A program made the position numbers and the translations under genes. The notes beneath the pieces were generated by a model. It made no database searches. It had not been told where the DNA came from and saw only the letters and a list, made by a program, of their open reading frames with translations. 8,517 nt of DNA from Candidatus Sulfotelmatobacter sp. (GTDB lineage Bacteria > Acidobacteriota > Terriglobia > Terriglobales > Acidobacteriaceae). Of this stretch, positions 1-6,253 are shown piece by piece (within the stretch, counting starts at the first letter, position 1; every line of letters begins with the position of its first letter). Where the stretch lies: the NCBI GenBank assembly GCA_030049565.1, contig JASIKQ010000262.1:1-8517 (forward strand). Reading direction: 5' to 3'.

Positions 1-705
1 TTGAGCTGCCCCGACGCTCCTTGGCATGCGCAGCGAGATCGCTTGGCCAATCTGGTCTGCTGCTGCGGAGTGCTGACCGGTTCGCTGGGAAAGATGGCGC
101 GCGACATCAGCTTGCTGATGCAGGGCGAAGTGGCCGAAGTTGCCGAACCGGGCGGCGAGGGCAGAGGCGGGTCTTCCGCCATGCCCCACAAAAAAAATCC
201 AATCGCTTGCGCGCTGACTCTCGCCGCGGCCGAGCGAGTTCCCGGGTTGGTGGCAAGTTTTCTTTCCGCCATGGTGCAGGAGCACGAACGCGCCGTCGGT
301 GGCTGGCAATCGGAGTGGCCGACGATGGCGTCCATCCTGCAGTCGACGGGGGCGGCGGCATCGTCGATGGCGGAGGTTGCGGAGAGGCTTTCGGTGGACG
401 CGCCGCGCATGCGGCAAAACATTGCCAACACTAGGGGCCTGATCTTCGCCGAGCGAGCGATGATGCTCCTGGCCGCCGAGTTAGGCCGGGACGTTGCTCA
501 CACGCTCCTGGAAGACGCAATACAAAAGAGCATTAAGCAAAACAAGGATCTCGTGACAGTGTTGGCAGAATTGCCGGAAGTCAGCTCGCGCCTGAATCGT
601 TCTGTGCTTGACCAACTCGAGATTCCGGAACAGTACCTCGGATCGGCCGAGGCGTTCCGTCAGTCTTTGCTGCATAGCGTCAGCTCTGACAAGGGAGAGA
701 AATAA
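1..705 (+). CDS. pcaB: 3-carboxy-cis,cis-muconate cycloisomerase, C-terminal part (5' end outside window)
   Basis: PcaB cycloisomerises 3-carboxy-cis,cis-muconate to gamma-carboxymuconolactone in the cytoplasmic beta-ketoadipate pathway for protocatechuate. The visible 234 residues are the C-terminal half of a fumarase/aspartase-superfamily enzyme. The superfamily signature GSSAMPHKKNP is at visible residues 57-67 and carries the flexible-loop serine. It is preceded by the PcaB-like stretches PWHAQRDRLA (7-16) and GKMARDISLLMQGEVAEVAEP (from residue 30). The family is usually 350-450 residues, so the reading frame enters from upstream and the first codon here (TTG) is not taken as a start. 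The TAA stop lies 3 bases before the pcaD-pcaC start, so the two are almost certainly cotranscribed. A CCC cysteine run at residues 20-22 is unusual. Adenylosuccinate lyase is the related alternative, but the motif context and the neighbour favour PcaB. Confidence 0.93.
   Translation: MSCPDAPWHAQRDRLANLVCCCGVLTGSLGKMARDISLLMQGEVAEVAEPGGEGRGGSSAMPHKKNPIACALTLAAAERVPGLVASFLSAMVQEHERAVGGWQSEWPTMASILQSTGAAASSMAEVAERLSVDAPRMRQNIANTRGLIFAERAMMLLAAELGRDVAHTLLEDAIQKSIKQNKDLVTVLAELPEVSSRLNRSVLDQLEIPEQYLGSAEAFRQSLLHSVSSDKGEK
691..697 (+). promoter_or_regulatory. Ribosome binding site fixing the TTG start of the pcaD-pcaC fusion
   Basis: A purine-rich AAGGGAG lies in the last codons of pcaB, about 11 bases before the TTG at 709. 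No ATG or GTG lies close by in that frame, and the residues following the TTG fit the usual PcaD N-terminus, so the pair supports a TTG start. Confidence 0.6.
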
Positions 706-708
706 AAT

Positions 709-1926
709 TTGCCATTCGCCCATTGCAACAACGCCCAGCTGTTCTACAGGCTCGAGGGAGTGCGCGAGAAGCCGGTACTGATTCTATCCCATTCGATTGG
801 CACGGACCACGCGACGTGGGGGCCGCAAGTTCCGGATCTGCTTTCTCATTTTCAGGTATTGCGATACGACACGCGCGGCCACGGCGCTTCGGAAGTAACC
901 AAGAGTGAATACTCGATCGAACTGCTCGGAACGGATGTGCTCAGGCTGGCCGATTCGCTGGGCATTCGCAACTTTGCTTTTTGTGGTCTTTCGCTAGGAG
1001 GCGCTATCGGTCAGTGGCTCGGCCTGAACGCCGCCGACCGCCTTACCAGTTTGGTTCTGGCCAACACCTCGCCAAAATTTGGGGAGCGCAGCAACTGGGA
1101 AACACGAATCAAAATGGTGAGTGAGGGAGGAATGGCTGCAGTTGTGGATATGGCGATGCAGCGATTTTTCTCGCCGCAAACTCTAGCCACCTCCAATGCC
1201 TACGCCAGCACGGTCAATTTGCTCTTGTTGGGCACTGATCCCGTCGGATATATCGGATGTTGTGCCGCGCTGCGCGACTTCGATTCACGAGAGACTCTGC
1301 GGAACATTCGTGTTCCCACACTCGTCATTTCAGCCGATCGCGATGTTTCCACTCCCTGGGCTGGTAATGGCGAAATCCTGGCCGGGCAAATCCCGAACGC
1401 GCGTTCGCTGCAACTGCCGGCAGCCCACCTTTCAAACCTAGAGCGGCCCCGTTCATTTCTTGCCGGCTTGCTCGAATTTCTGCTGGCCAAGCCGGATGGG
1501 GCTCAGCGTCCAGAGGCAGGATTTGCAATGCGTCGCGCAATCTTGGGCGATGACTACGTTGATCGAGCCATCGCCGCGACCAACGAGTTCAACCGCGAAT
1601 TTCAGGATTTGATCACGCGTTACGCGTGGGCCACTATCTGGACGCGTCCGCAATTGGATGTCCGGACGCGGCGATTGCTGGTGCTCGCAACCATGGCCGC
1701 ACTTGGGCGATGGGAAGAGTTTGCGATGCACCTGCGCTCGGGATTGCAGCACGAGTTGGAACCGTGCGATCTCAAGGAAATGCTGCTGCAGACCGCCATT
1801 TATGCCGGCGTACCTGCAGCCAATACGGCGTTTCACATTGCACAGAAGGAACTGGAAGACGCGGGATTACAGCCGGCGTTGCAGCCAACTCCGCGGGACA
1901 AAGAAATGAACGAGATGAAGGCATGA
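709..1926 (+). CDS. pcaL: Fused 3-oxoadipate enol-lactone hydrolase / 4-carboxymuconolactone decarboxylase (PcaD-PcaC, PcaL type)
   Basis: This bifunctional enzyme would decarboxylate gamma-carboxymuconolactone and hydrolyse the resulting enol-lactone to beta-ketoadipate. Residues 1-260 form an alpha/beta hydrolase (PcaD). The nucleophile is Ser95 in GLSLGG, the likely acid Asp212 in RDVSTP, and the base His240 in AAHLSNLERP. After a short linker (about 261-273), residues 274-385 are a carboxymuconolactone decarboxylase domain (PcaC), with the family stretches RRAILGDDYVDRA, LITRYAWATIWTRP and AIYAGVPAANTAFHIA. Stand-alone PcaC is about 130 residues, so the domain looks complete. The 405-residue length matches the fused PcaL arrangement known from Rhodococcus and Streptomyces. 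The start is TTG, 3 bases after the pcaB stop, with a good Shine-Dalgarno site. The stop overlaps the next gene as ATGA. The order pcaB then pcaD-C makes the assignment firm. Confidence 0.93.
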   Translation: MPFAHCNNAQLFYRLEGVREKPVLILSHSIGTDHATWGPQVPDLLSHFQVLRYDTRGHGASEVTKSEYSIELLGTDVLRLADSLGIRNFAFCGLSLGGAIGQWLGLNAADRLTSLVLANTSPKFGERSNWETRIKMVSEGGMAAVVDMAMQRFFSPQTLATSNAYASTVNLLLLGTDPVGYIGCCAALRDFDSRETLRNIRVPTLVISADRDVSTPWAGNGEILAGQIPNARSLQLPAAHLSNLERPRSFLAGLLEFLLAKPDGAQRPEAGFAMRRAILGDDYVDRAIAATNEFNREFQDLITRYAWATIWTRPQLDVRTRRLLVLATMAALGRWEEFAMHLRSGLQHELEPCDLKEMLLQTAIYAGVPAANTAFHIAQKELEDAGLQPALQPTPRDKEMNEMKA

Positions 1927-2771
1927 ATGCTCGGGACTTAATTGCCATTGATGTGCATGTTCACCTTGAGAATGATGAGCGCAACAATGCGGCCAACCAA
2001 GCCGTCAAACAATACTTTGGGAATTCCGGCGTGGACCGCAATCGCGCTGCACTGGCAGAGTACTACCGCTCGCGCAAGATCGGCTGCGTGATTTTCAGCG
2101 TGGACGAGCGATTAACCGGGCGTACGCAAATCCCCAATGACGAGGTTGCGGCCTTCGCCGCTGAAAACTCCGATATTATGCTCGCCTTCGCCAGCGTGGA
2201 CCCGATGCGTGGCAAAGCGGCAGTGGAAGAAGCCAAACGGCTAATCGCGGCAGGCGGCATTCACGGTTTTAAACTGCATCCTCCGGTGCAACAGTTCCAC
2301 GCCAATGACAAGCTGGCGTATCCCTTTTACGAAGTGATCAACGAAGCGAAGCTGCCCGTGATTTTTCATACCGGCCACAGCGGAATCGGCGCGGGACTGC
2401 GCGGGGGCGGCGGCGTTCACTTGAAGTACGGCAACCCGATGGACATTGACGATGTGGCGGTGGACTTTCCCGACATCCCCATCATCATGGCGCACCCGTC
2501 ATTTCCCTGGCAGGACGAAGCCATCTCCGTGTGTCTGCACAAGCCGCAGGTGTACATTGATCTGTCGGGCTGGTCGCCGAAGTATTTCCCGCCGATCCTT
2601 GTGCAGTATGCGAACACCCTCCTCAAACACAAGGTGCTATTCGGCTCGGATTATCCATTGATTTCACCAGACCGATGGCTGGCCGATTTCCAGAAGATCA
2701 CTATCCGCGATGAAGTGCGCCCGCTGATCCTGAAGGAAAATGCCATGCGCTTGTTCGGGCTGGCGGCGTGA
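1923..2771 (+). CDS. Metal-dependent amidohydrolase, COG2159 / amidohydrolase 2 family
   Basis: A 282-residue TIM-barrel hydrolase. The expected metal ligands are visible: HxH at His12/His14 (DVHVHLE), His149 in IFHTGH, His191 in MAHPSFPW and Asp243 in FGSDYP. FKLHP (116-120) and a glycine loop GLRGGGG (158-164) complete the pattern. The family includes decarboxylases such as ACMSD, lactonases and C-C hydrolases acting on aromatic intermediates. From memory, close relatives carry the name 4-hydroxyphenyl-beta-ketoacyl-CoA hydrolase (hydroxycinnamate side-chain shortening), but I cannot verify that here. LigJ-type oxalomesaconate hydratase is less likely: the protein is shorter, and as I recall LigJ has Glu where Asp243 stands. 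The ATG overlaps the pcaD-pcaC stop by four bases (ATGA), so translation is probably coupled. A longer frame runs upstream, but the family N-terminus begins at this ATG. The substrate is unknown; it probably feeds the pca route. Confidence 0.85.
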   Translation: MNARDLIAIDVHVHLENDERNNAANQAVKQYFGNSGVDRNRAALAEYYRSRKIGCVIFSVDERLTGRTQIPNDEVAAFAAENSDIMLAFASVDPMRGKAAVEEAKRLIAAGGIHGFKLHPPVQQFHANDKLAYPFYEVINEAKLPVIFHTGHSGIGAGLRGGGGVHLKYGNPMDIDDVAVDFPDIPIIMAHPSFPWQDEAISVCLHKPQVYIDLSGWSPKYFPPILVQYANTLLKHKVLFGSDYPLISPDRWLADFQKITIRDEVRPLILKENAMRLFGLAA

Positions 2772-2825
2772 GTGCAGCTGGAAGTTTGGTAAGTGGAATG
2801 GGAGCGCGCCTCAGCCTTTCGCAGC

Positions 2826-2865
2826 GCTGGAAGCGTGGCACCCCCCCAAATCAGACGCCTTCAGC
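2826..2865. terminator. Possible bidirectional hairpin between convergent genes
   Basis: GCTGGAAGCGT (2826-2836) can pair with ACGCCTTCAGC (2855-2865). This gives an 11-bp stem with one wobble and one mismatch around an 18-base loop that includes a C7 run. It lies in the 123-base gap between the amidohydrolase and the convergent alpha/beta hydrolase, where a shared terminator is expected. There is no T-tract on either side, so a classic intrinsic terminator is not shown. Confidence 0.3.
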
Positions 2866-2894
2866 AGAGTTGAAGCCGTGTGGCTCTCTCAAGA

Positions 2895-3632
2895 CTAGTT
2901 GCGCCTACTGTCCTGGGCCCGAGTCCGTTCTGCGATTGTCAGCAGTTCTTGCGTGAGCTCTTCCGACTGATCCAGCATCACATCGTGACCGCACGGCATG
3001 GTGAGCGTCTTCCAGCCCTTAGCTTTTGCTGCGTCGAAAAACTGCGGAAAGGGTGAGGGACTCCAGCCGGTCGCCAGGATATAAGTGATGTCTCCGATCC
3101 CGTTGATCGCTCCGGTTAGACGCAAGGGCTGTTGAAAGCACGCGAGAGGATGCGGTGTGGATTGCCGCTCAAGCCAATTGCGGTCGCCAGCATTGACATT
3201 GAATACCTCGGGAGGAATCGGCGGTGTCTTCCAACCGTCCCCAACTTTTCTTGCAGCCTCAATCTGCTCGCTGCGGGCTTCGGGCGAAAGTGTGTCGTGA
3301 AGACTCTGACCGTTCTCCGGAACAAATGCGTCGAGATACACAAGGGCGCTTACCTTTTCTGGAATGCGGTCGGCCACGCAACTCACGACACACCCGCCAT
3401 ACGAATGGCCGCACAACACGAAGTCGGTGAGATCTTCCCAGTGAATGAGGTTCATGACATCGGTGATATGCGTTTCAAGATTGACTTGAGGCGTGAGTAA
3501 GTGGCTGCGCTCGCCTAATCCGGTCAAAGTGGGCGTGAAGACCTCATGGCCGCGTGCCTGCAGCTCCCTGCGGACCCGCTTCCATATCCAGCCGCCTCGC
3601 CACGCGCCATGGACCAGAACATAGGTCGACAT
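2895..3632 (-). CDS. Alpha/beta hydrolase, plant esterase / hydroxynitrile-lyase-like family
   Basis: A 245-residue cytoplasmic alpha/beta hydrolase without a signal peptide. It opens with the strand and oxyanion region YVLVHGAWRGGWIW, has the nucleophile elbow GHSYGG with Ser77, and ends with the base His216 in CGHDVMLDQSEEL. This pattern belongs to the family that includes EstC-like bacterial esterases and plant salicylate methylesterases and hydroxynitrile lyases. The segment after the late strand (YILATGWSPSPF, 184-195), where an acid often sits, has none, so the third triad member is unclear. The ATG has an excellent Shine-Dalgarno, AGAGGTGA, four bases upstream. The gene lies 58 bases downstream of the O-demethylase on the same strand and is probably cotranscribed. 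An inferred role is cleaving an ester of a methoxylated aromatic acid before or after demethylation. The substrate is not determined by the sequence. Confidence 0.85.
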   Translation of the reverse strand: MSTYVLVHGAWRGGWIWKRVRRELQARGHEVFTPTLTGLGERSHLLTPQVNLETHITDVMNLIHWEDLTDFVLCGHSYGGCVVSCVADRIPEKVSALVYLDAFVPENGQSLHDTLSPEARSEQIEAARKVGDGWKTPPIPPEVFNVNAGDRNWLERQSTPHPLACFQQPLRLTGAINGIGDITYILATGWSPSPFPQFFDAAKAKGWKTLTMPCGHDVMLDQSEELTQELLTIAERTRAQDSRRN

Positions 3633-3635
3633 CCG

Positions 3636-3643
3636 TCACCTCT
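3636..3643 (-). promoter_or_regulatory. Strong ribosome binding site of the alpha/beta hydrolase
   Basis: On the minus strand AGAGGTGA precedes the ATG at 3632 by three bases. It is the best match to the 16S rRNA 3' end in the window. It fixes the start and suggests independent, efficient translation within the demethylase operon. Confidence 0.65.
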
Positions 3644-3690
3644 GCTGAATCGATTTGATAATGCCCGGGCTACCTAGATGCAACAGCGAC

Positions 3691-5097
3691 TCACTTCTGA
3701 GCGGTACGCCAGCCTTGCGCGTATGAGGTGCGGGCAACTTCGGAATAAGGGACAGGGCTGACGATCGCGCGCATCTCAGTCTGCACATGGCGCTCGACGG
3801 TAGGTTTCGACGACCCTCCCGCCTCTTCTCCCCAGACGAATGCAACCTCGGTGCCGGGATCGCTGTGCTCTTCATCCAGCATCGCCAGCGTGAGCATCTT
3901 GCCTTCGTTGGCGCTGTAGCCACACCAGGTCGAAATCCCAATAATTTTTCCGGCGAGCATCACCTTGTCGTAAGGCAGAGTGCAGTACACCGCTGAGGGA
4001 AAGTCAAAATACTTCGCCCGGTTTTTCTTCTCAAACATCGTACTGATGGCGTGCGTTACGTCCACGTTGTCGAGCGCCAGCGTTACTTTCTTTCGATGTG
4101 GCTTGTTTGCCATTTTTTCTAGTGCTTCTCGTCCCATGAAATCGTGATCAAACTTGATGATCGGCCCGTATCCCAGATCGTAGGGCGTGAGGTAATAGTC
4201 ATCGATCTTGTCGGAATAAAAGCTGCCGCCGAGTGAGGCCATCGCCTCATAACCATTGGCGGGCAGCCATTGCCGGTAGGGTTTCATCTTTTCTCCGGAG
4301 TAGACCGCCGGCAGGGGCGAGGGAATCCAGCCCGATTCGAGCGTGTTGGACGAATAGGCTCTTGCGCCGACCTGTCGAAGGCCAAATTCTTTTCCTGCTT
4401 CAACAATTGCCGCTTTGACTTCTTCGCCCTCGCTCCAAGGACCAAACAATTCCAAACCAGGTTGTCCTGCCATTCCATGGCGAAAAGCGCGAACCTTGTG
4501 TCCGGCAATTGAAACGGTCGTCATGTGGAAGAATTTGATCTCAGGTGCAGGCTTGCCCGTCACCCTTTCGATGACCTTCATCGCATTGGGGCCCTGAACC
4601 TGATAACGGTAGGCCTTTCGCACGATTGGCCCCGGCCTGGCCACTGACCTTTCGTCGCGTTCCAGTTGCACATCATAGCGGCCGGCCTCGGCATGATACT
4701 GAACCCAGTTGTGGACCGATGGTCGTCCAACGATGTTGAACAGATCTTTTTCGAGATAAAACAAAATGACATCGCCGATCACATATCCGTCATAATTGCA
4801 TGCAACAAACTGCTTCGCTTTATTTGGCTCGAAACCCTGGAAGCTGTTCACACCCAAACCCGAAAGAAACCTCAGGGCATCGCGACCGCGCACGTACATA
4901 TCGGTCATGTGATAGGACTGGTTGTACAGAACGCAGGTTTGCTGCCAGGCGATTTGCTCATCTCTCCAGTTGGAGAATTCACTGGGAACTACCGGATACA
5001 CATAAGGCCCCGTCTGGGAATTGCGCAGCAAGGTCACCGGATTCCCAGCTTCCTGCAGCAGATCTTGCAGGCTTTTATACTGCTTCCGCGCTGTCAT
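3691..5097 (-). CDS. Tetrahydrofolate-dependent aromatic O-demethylase, LigM/DesA type (GcvT fold)
   Basis: A 468-residue protein of the GcvT/aminomethyltransferase family. It resembles the Sphingobium LigM (vanillate and 3-O-methylgallate) and DesA (syringate) enzymes, which move the aryl methyl group to tetrahydrofolate. The sequence shows RNSQTGPYVYPVVPSEFSNW from residue 25 (the LigM/DesA N-terminal signature), QSYHMTDMYV (60-69), a GcvT-like GQPGLELFGP (211-220) with Glu216 as the probable folate contact, YSSNTLESGWIPSP (248-261), and DLGYGPIIKFDHDFMGREAL from 307. The length matches the family. I chose the ATG at 5097, not the in-frame ATG at 5160, because it has GGAG eight bases upstream and yields the family N-terminus; the longer form would add 21 unrelated residues. 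Vanillate, syringate and 3-O-methylgallate cannot be told apart from sequence. Neighbouring protocatechuate and gallate genes fit any of them. Confidence 0.88.
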   Translation of the reverse strand: MTARKQYKSLQDLLQEAGNPVTLLRNSQTGPYVYPVVPSEFSNWRDEQIAWQQTCVLYNQSYHMTDMYVRGRDALRFLSGLGVNSFQGFEPNKAKQFVACNYDGYVIGDVILFYLEKDLFNIVGRPSVHNWVQYHAEAGRYDVQLERDERSVARPGPIVRKAYRYQVQGPNAMKVIERVTGKPAPEIKFFHMTTVSIAGHKVRAFRHGMAGQPGLELFGPWSEGEEVKAAIVEAGKEFGLRQVGARAYSSNTLESGWIPSPLPAVYSGEKMKPYRQWLPANGYEAMASLGGSFYSDKIDDYYLTPYDLGYGPIIKFDHDFMGREALEKMANKPHRKKVTLALDNVDVTHAISTMFEKKNRAKYFDFPSAVYCTLPYDKVMLAGKIIGISTWCGYSANEGKMLTLAMLDEEHSDPGTEVAFVWGEEAGGSSKPTVERHVQTEMRAIVSPVPYSEVARTSYAQGWRTAQK

Positions 5098-5154
5098 GAT
5101 GGAGACTCCATTCGCCTGCGTAGCACTCCGCCGCTGCTTTTCGTGCAGCAGCAG

Positions 5155-5164
5155 ATGCATACGC
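5155..5164 (-). promoter_or_regulatory. Candidate GntR operator, copy 1
   Basis: GCGTATGCAT on the minus strand, sharing the GTATGCAT core with copy 3. It lies in the expected leader of the demethylase transcript. Its centre is 42 bp (about four helical turns) from copy 2. Confidence 0.35.
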
Positions 5165-5180
5165 CCTACGAAACGATTGG

Positions 5181-5210
5181 ATTCTCAATGAACCCTATGT
5201 ATACAGTCAA
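5181..5210 (-). promoter_or_regulatory. Candidate promoter of the O-demethylase operon
   Basis: On the minus strand TTGACT (5210-5205) is a five-of-six match to the sigma-70 -35 box. GAGAAT (5186-5181), a four-of-six -10 box, follows after 18 bases. Transcription would start near 5174, giving a leader of about 77 bases before the ATG at 5097. The palindrome TGTATACA lies directly inside the spacer, the usual place for a blocking repressor site. The -10 box is weak, so this is a prediction. Confidence 0.4.
5197..5206 (-). promoter_or_regulatory. Candidate GntR operator, copy 2 (palindrome in promoter)
   Basis: CTGTATACAT on the minus strand, holding the perfect 8-bp palindrome TGTATACA (5198-5205). 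It matches copy 3 at eight of ten positions and overlaps the last base of the -35 box and the spacer of the demethylase promoter candidate. FCD-type GntR proteins commonly bind short AT-centred palindromes of this kind. Confidence 0.45.
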
Positions 5211-5340
5211 GCCGGGGTTGGCTGCGATCCTAGAGCCCGAATCTTAAAAGCAAAGAGGGTCTGCCCTCGGTATTGAGCGTTTTGTCGGTTGATGTAGCCG
5301 GTATTGGGTGCATTGGATCTTCAGCGAGGATCATTGGAGT

Positions 5341-5360
5341 TTGCATAATCTTGTATGCAT
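5341..5360 (+). promoter_or_regulatory. Candidate GntR operator, copy 3 with adjacent weak copy
   Basis: TTGTATGCAT at 5351-5360 on the plus strand is the best motif copy. Immediately before it, TTGCATAATC (5341-5350) is a weak copy in the opposite sense, so together they form an inverted repeat, TGCATA-N6-TATGCA (5342-5359). The pair sits about 95 bases upstream of the regulator ATG and could control its promoter. Confidence 0.42.
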
Positions 5361-5445
5361 TCGCTGGACGGTTTCTTACTGGAAACCTGAAGGCGGCATA
5401 GTAAAATGTGCACGGATTTGGCCTCGAATTGCAGGCGGATCCAGG

Positions 5446-5455
5446 TTGCATACAA
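5446..5455 (-). promoter_or_regulatory. Candidate GntR operator, copy 4, adjoining the regulator start
   Basis: TTGTATGCAA on the minus strand matches copy 3 at nine of ten positions and ends one base before the ATG at 5456. Bound repressor would cover the translation-initiation region, so autoregulation is likely. Its centre is 95 bp from that of copy 3, close to nine helical turns. Confidence 0.42.
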
Positions 5456-6175
5456 ATGGCTGGCAAGAATTCACGGGTAATCTTCAGAATACGCGAAATG
5501 ATTCTGCAGGGGGAACTGCCTCCGGGAGACCGAGTGAGAGAAGTCGAACTTGCGGCCAAGCTCGGAGTTTCCCGGACCCCGGTGCGTGAAGCGCTACCCA
5601 TCCTCGCGCAGGAAGGAGTACTGACCCAGCTCGATACTCGCGGTTTTGTCGTAAGAGCATTTACGTCGCAGGAAATCATGGATGCGATTGATGTCCGTGG
5701 CGCGCTGGAGAGCCTTGCAGCCCGCATCCTGGCGGAACAGGGACCGCCTCGCCGCCTTATTCACTCACTGCGTGAGTGTCTGCGCGAGGGGGACGAGATC
5801 TTTGCCAAGGGGTATTTGGTCCTACCCGACGAAGCCCGTTACGGCGACATGAATAAGCAATTCCATTCGCTGATTGTCGAAGGAGCGGGCAGCAAAGTGG
5901 TCGCCGAGGCCGTCGAGCGCAACGGACGAATCCCGTTCGCGGCAGCGCACGCGATTGCATTCGACAAAATCGACCTGCCGCGCATGTACGACCACCTGCT
6001 CTACGGGCACCGCCAGCATCACACAATCGTTCAGGCGCTGGAAAACGGCGAGAGCTCACGCGTGGCCGCCCTCATGGTCGAACATGCACAGTTGTCGAAG
6101 ACAAGCATCAATTTTTCGCGTGGTGGTTTACGATCGGTTGGACCAGTTTCAGAAATCTCGGCTCCCGACCGTTAA
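5456..6175 (+). CDS. GntR-family transcriptional regulator, FadR/FCD subfamily (VanR-like)
   Basis: A 239-residue DNA-binding regulator. Residues 5-68 are the GntR winged helix-turn-helix, with the typical ILQGELPPGDRVREVELAAKLG and VSRTPVREAL stretches and the wing at RGFVV. Residues 72-215 are an all-helical FCD ligand-binding domain. The expected metal or effector histidines are visible: His137 in NKQFH, His188 in RQHHTIV and His210 in MVEH. The usual Asp of D-x-x-F-H is Asn133, a variant seen in several FCD proteins. The ATG at 5456 starts ten residues before the winged helix, as in relatives, though its Shine-Dalgarno is poor. A GTG at 5408 in the same frame would add 16 unlike residues. 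The gene diverges from the O-demethylase operon and is flanked by repeated motifs, so it is probably the local repressor, released by an aromatic acid. Confidence 0.88.
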   Translation: MAGKNSRVIFRIREMILQGELPPGDRVREVELAAKLGVSRTPVREALPILAQEGVLTQLDTRGFVVRAFTSQEIMDAIDVRGALESLAARILAEQGPPRRLIHSLRECLREGDEIFAKGYLVLPDEARYGDMNKQFHSLIVEGAGSKVVAEAVERNGRIPFAAAHAIAFDKIDLPRMYDHLLYGHRQHHTIVQALENGESSRVAALMVEHAQLSKTSINFSRGGLRSVGPVSEISAPDR

Positions 6176-6253
6176 TTAAAACGAGTCTTCGAGTGTGAGC
6201 CGCACAACATCAGTCGAACGAGTCACGTATATTGCCATTCGTAGCTGCGAGGT

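Larger units (their letters stand above)
5098..5455. other. Divergent regulatory region between the O-demethylase and the GntR gene
   Basis: This 358-base stretch has no convincing gene. It contains a candidate minus-strand promoter for the demethylase, four good copies and one weak copy of a TTGTATGCAT-like motif, and a possible plus-strand -10 box (TAAAAT, 5402-5407) for the regulator without a convincing -35. It is noticeably more AT-rich around 5180-5210 and 5335-5410 than the flanking genes, as expected for promoters. Confidence 0.6.

Noticed and set aside
2768..2956. Small plus-strand frame after the amidohydrolase
   Set aside because: It runs into the 3' end of the opposite-strand hydrolase, shows no good ribosome binding site and its translation has low-complexity, non-protein-like composition.
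4666..5247. Plus-strand open frame of 193 codons opposite the O-demethylase gene
   Set aside because: It is antisense to a well-supported gene over most of its length, has no recognisable motif and looks like a codon-bias shadow.
5408..5455. GTG at 5408 as the start of the GntR gene
   Set aside because: The 16 added residues do not resemble the family N-terminus, no well-spaced Shine-Dalgarno is seen, and a possible -10 box lies just before it. It remains an alternative.
6180..6224. Direct repeat AACGAGTC (6180-6187 and 6217-6224) in the gap between the GntR and dehydrogenase genes
   Set aside because: An 8-base repeat in a short spacer can arise by chance, and it lies downstream of both genes where an operator is not expected.
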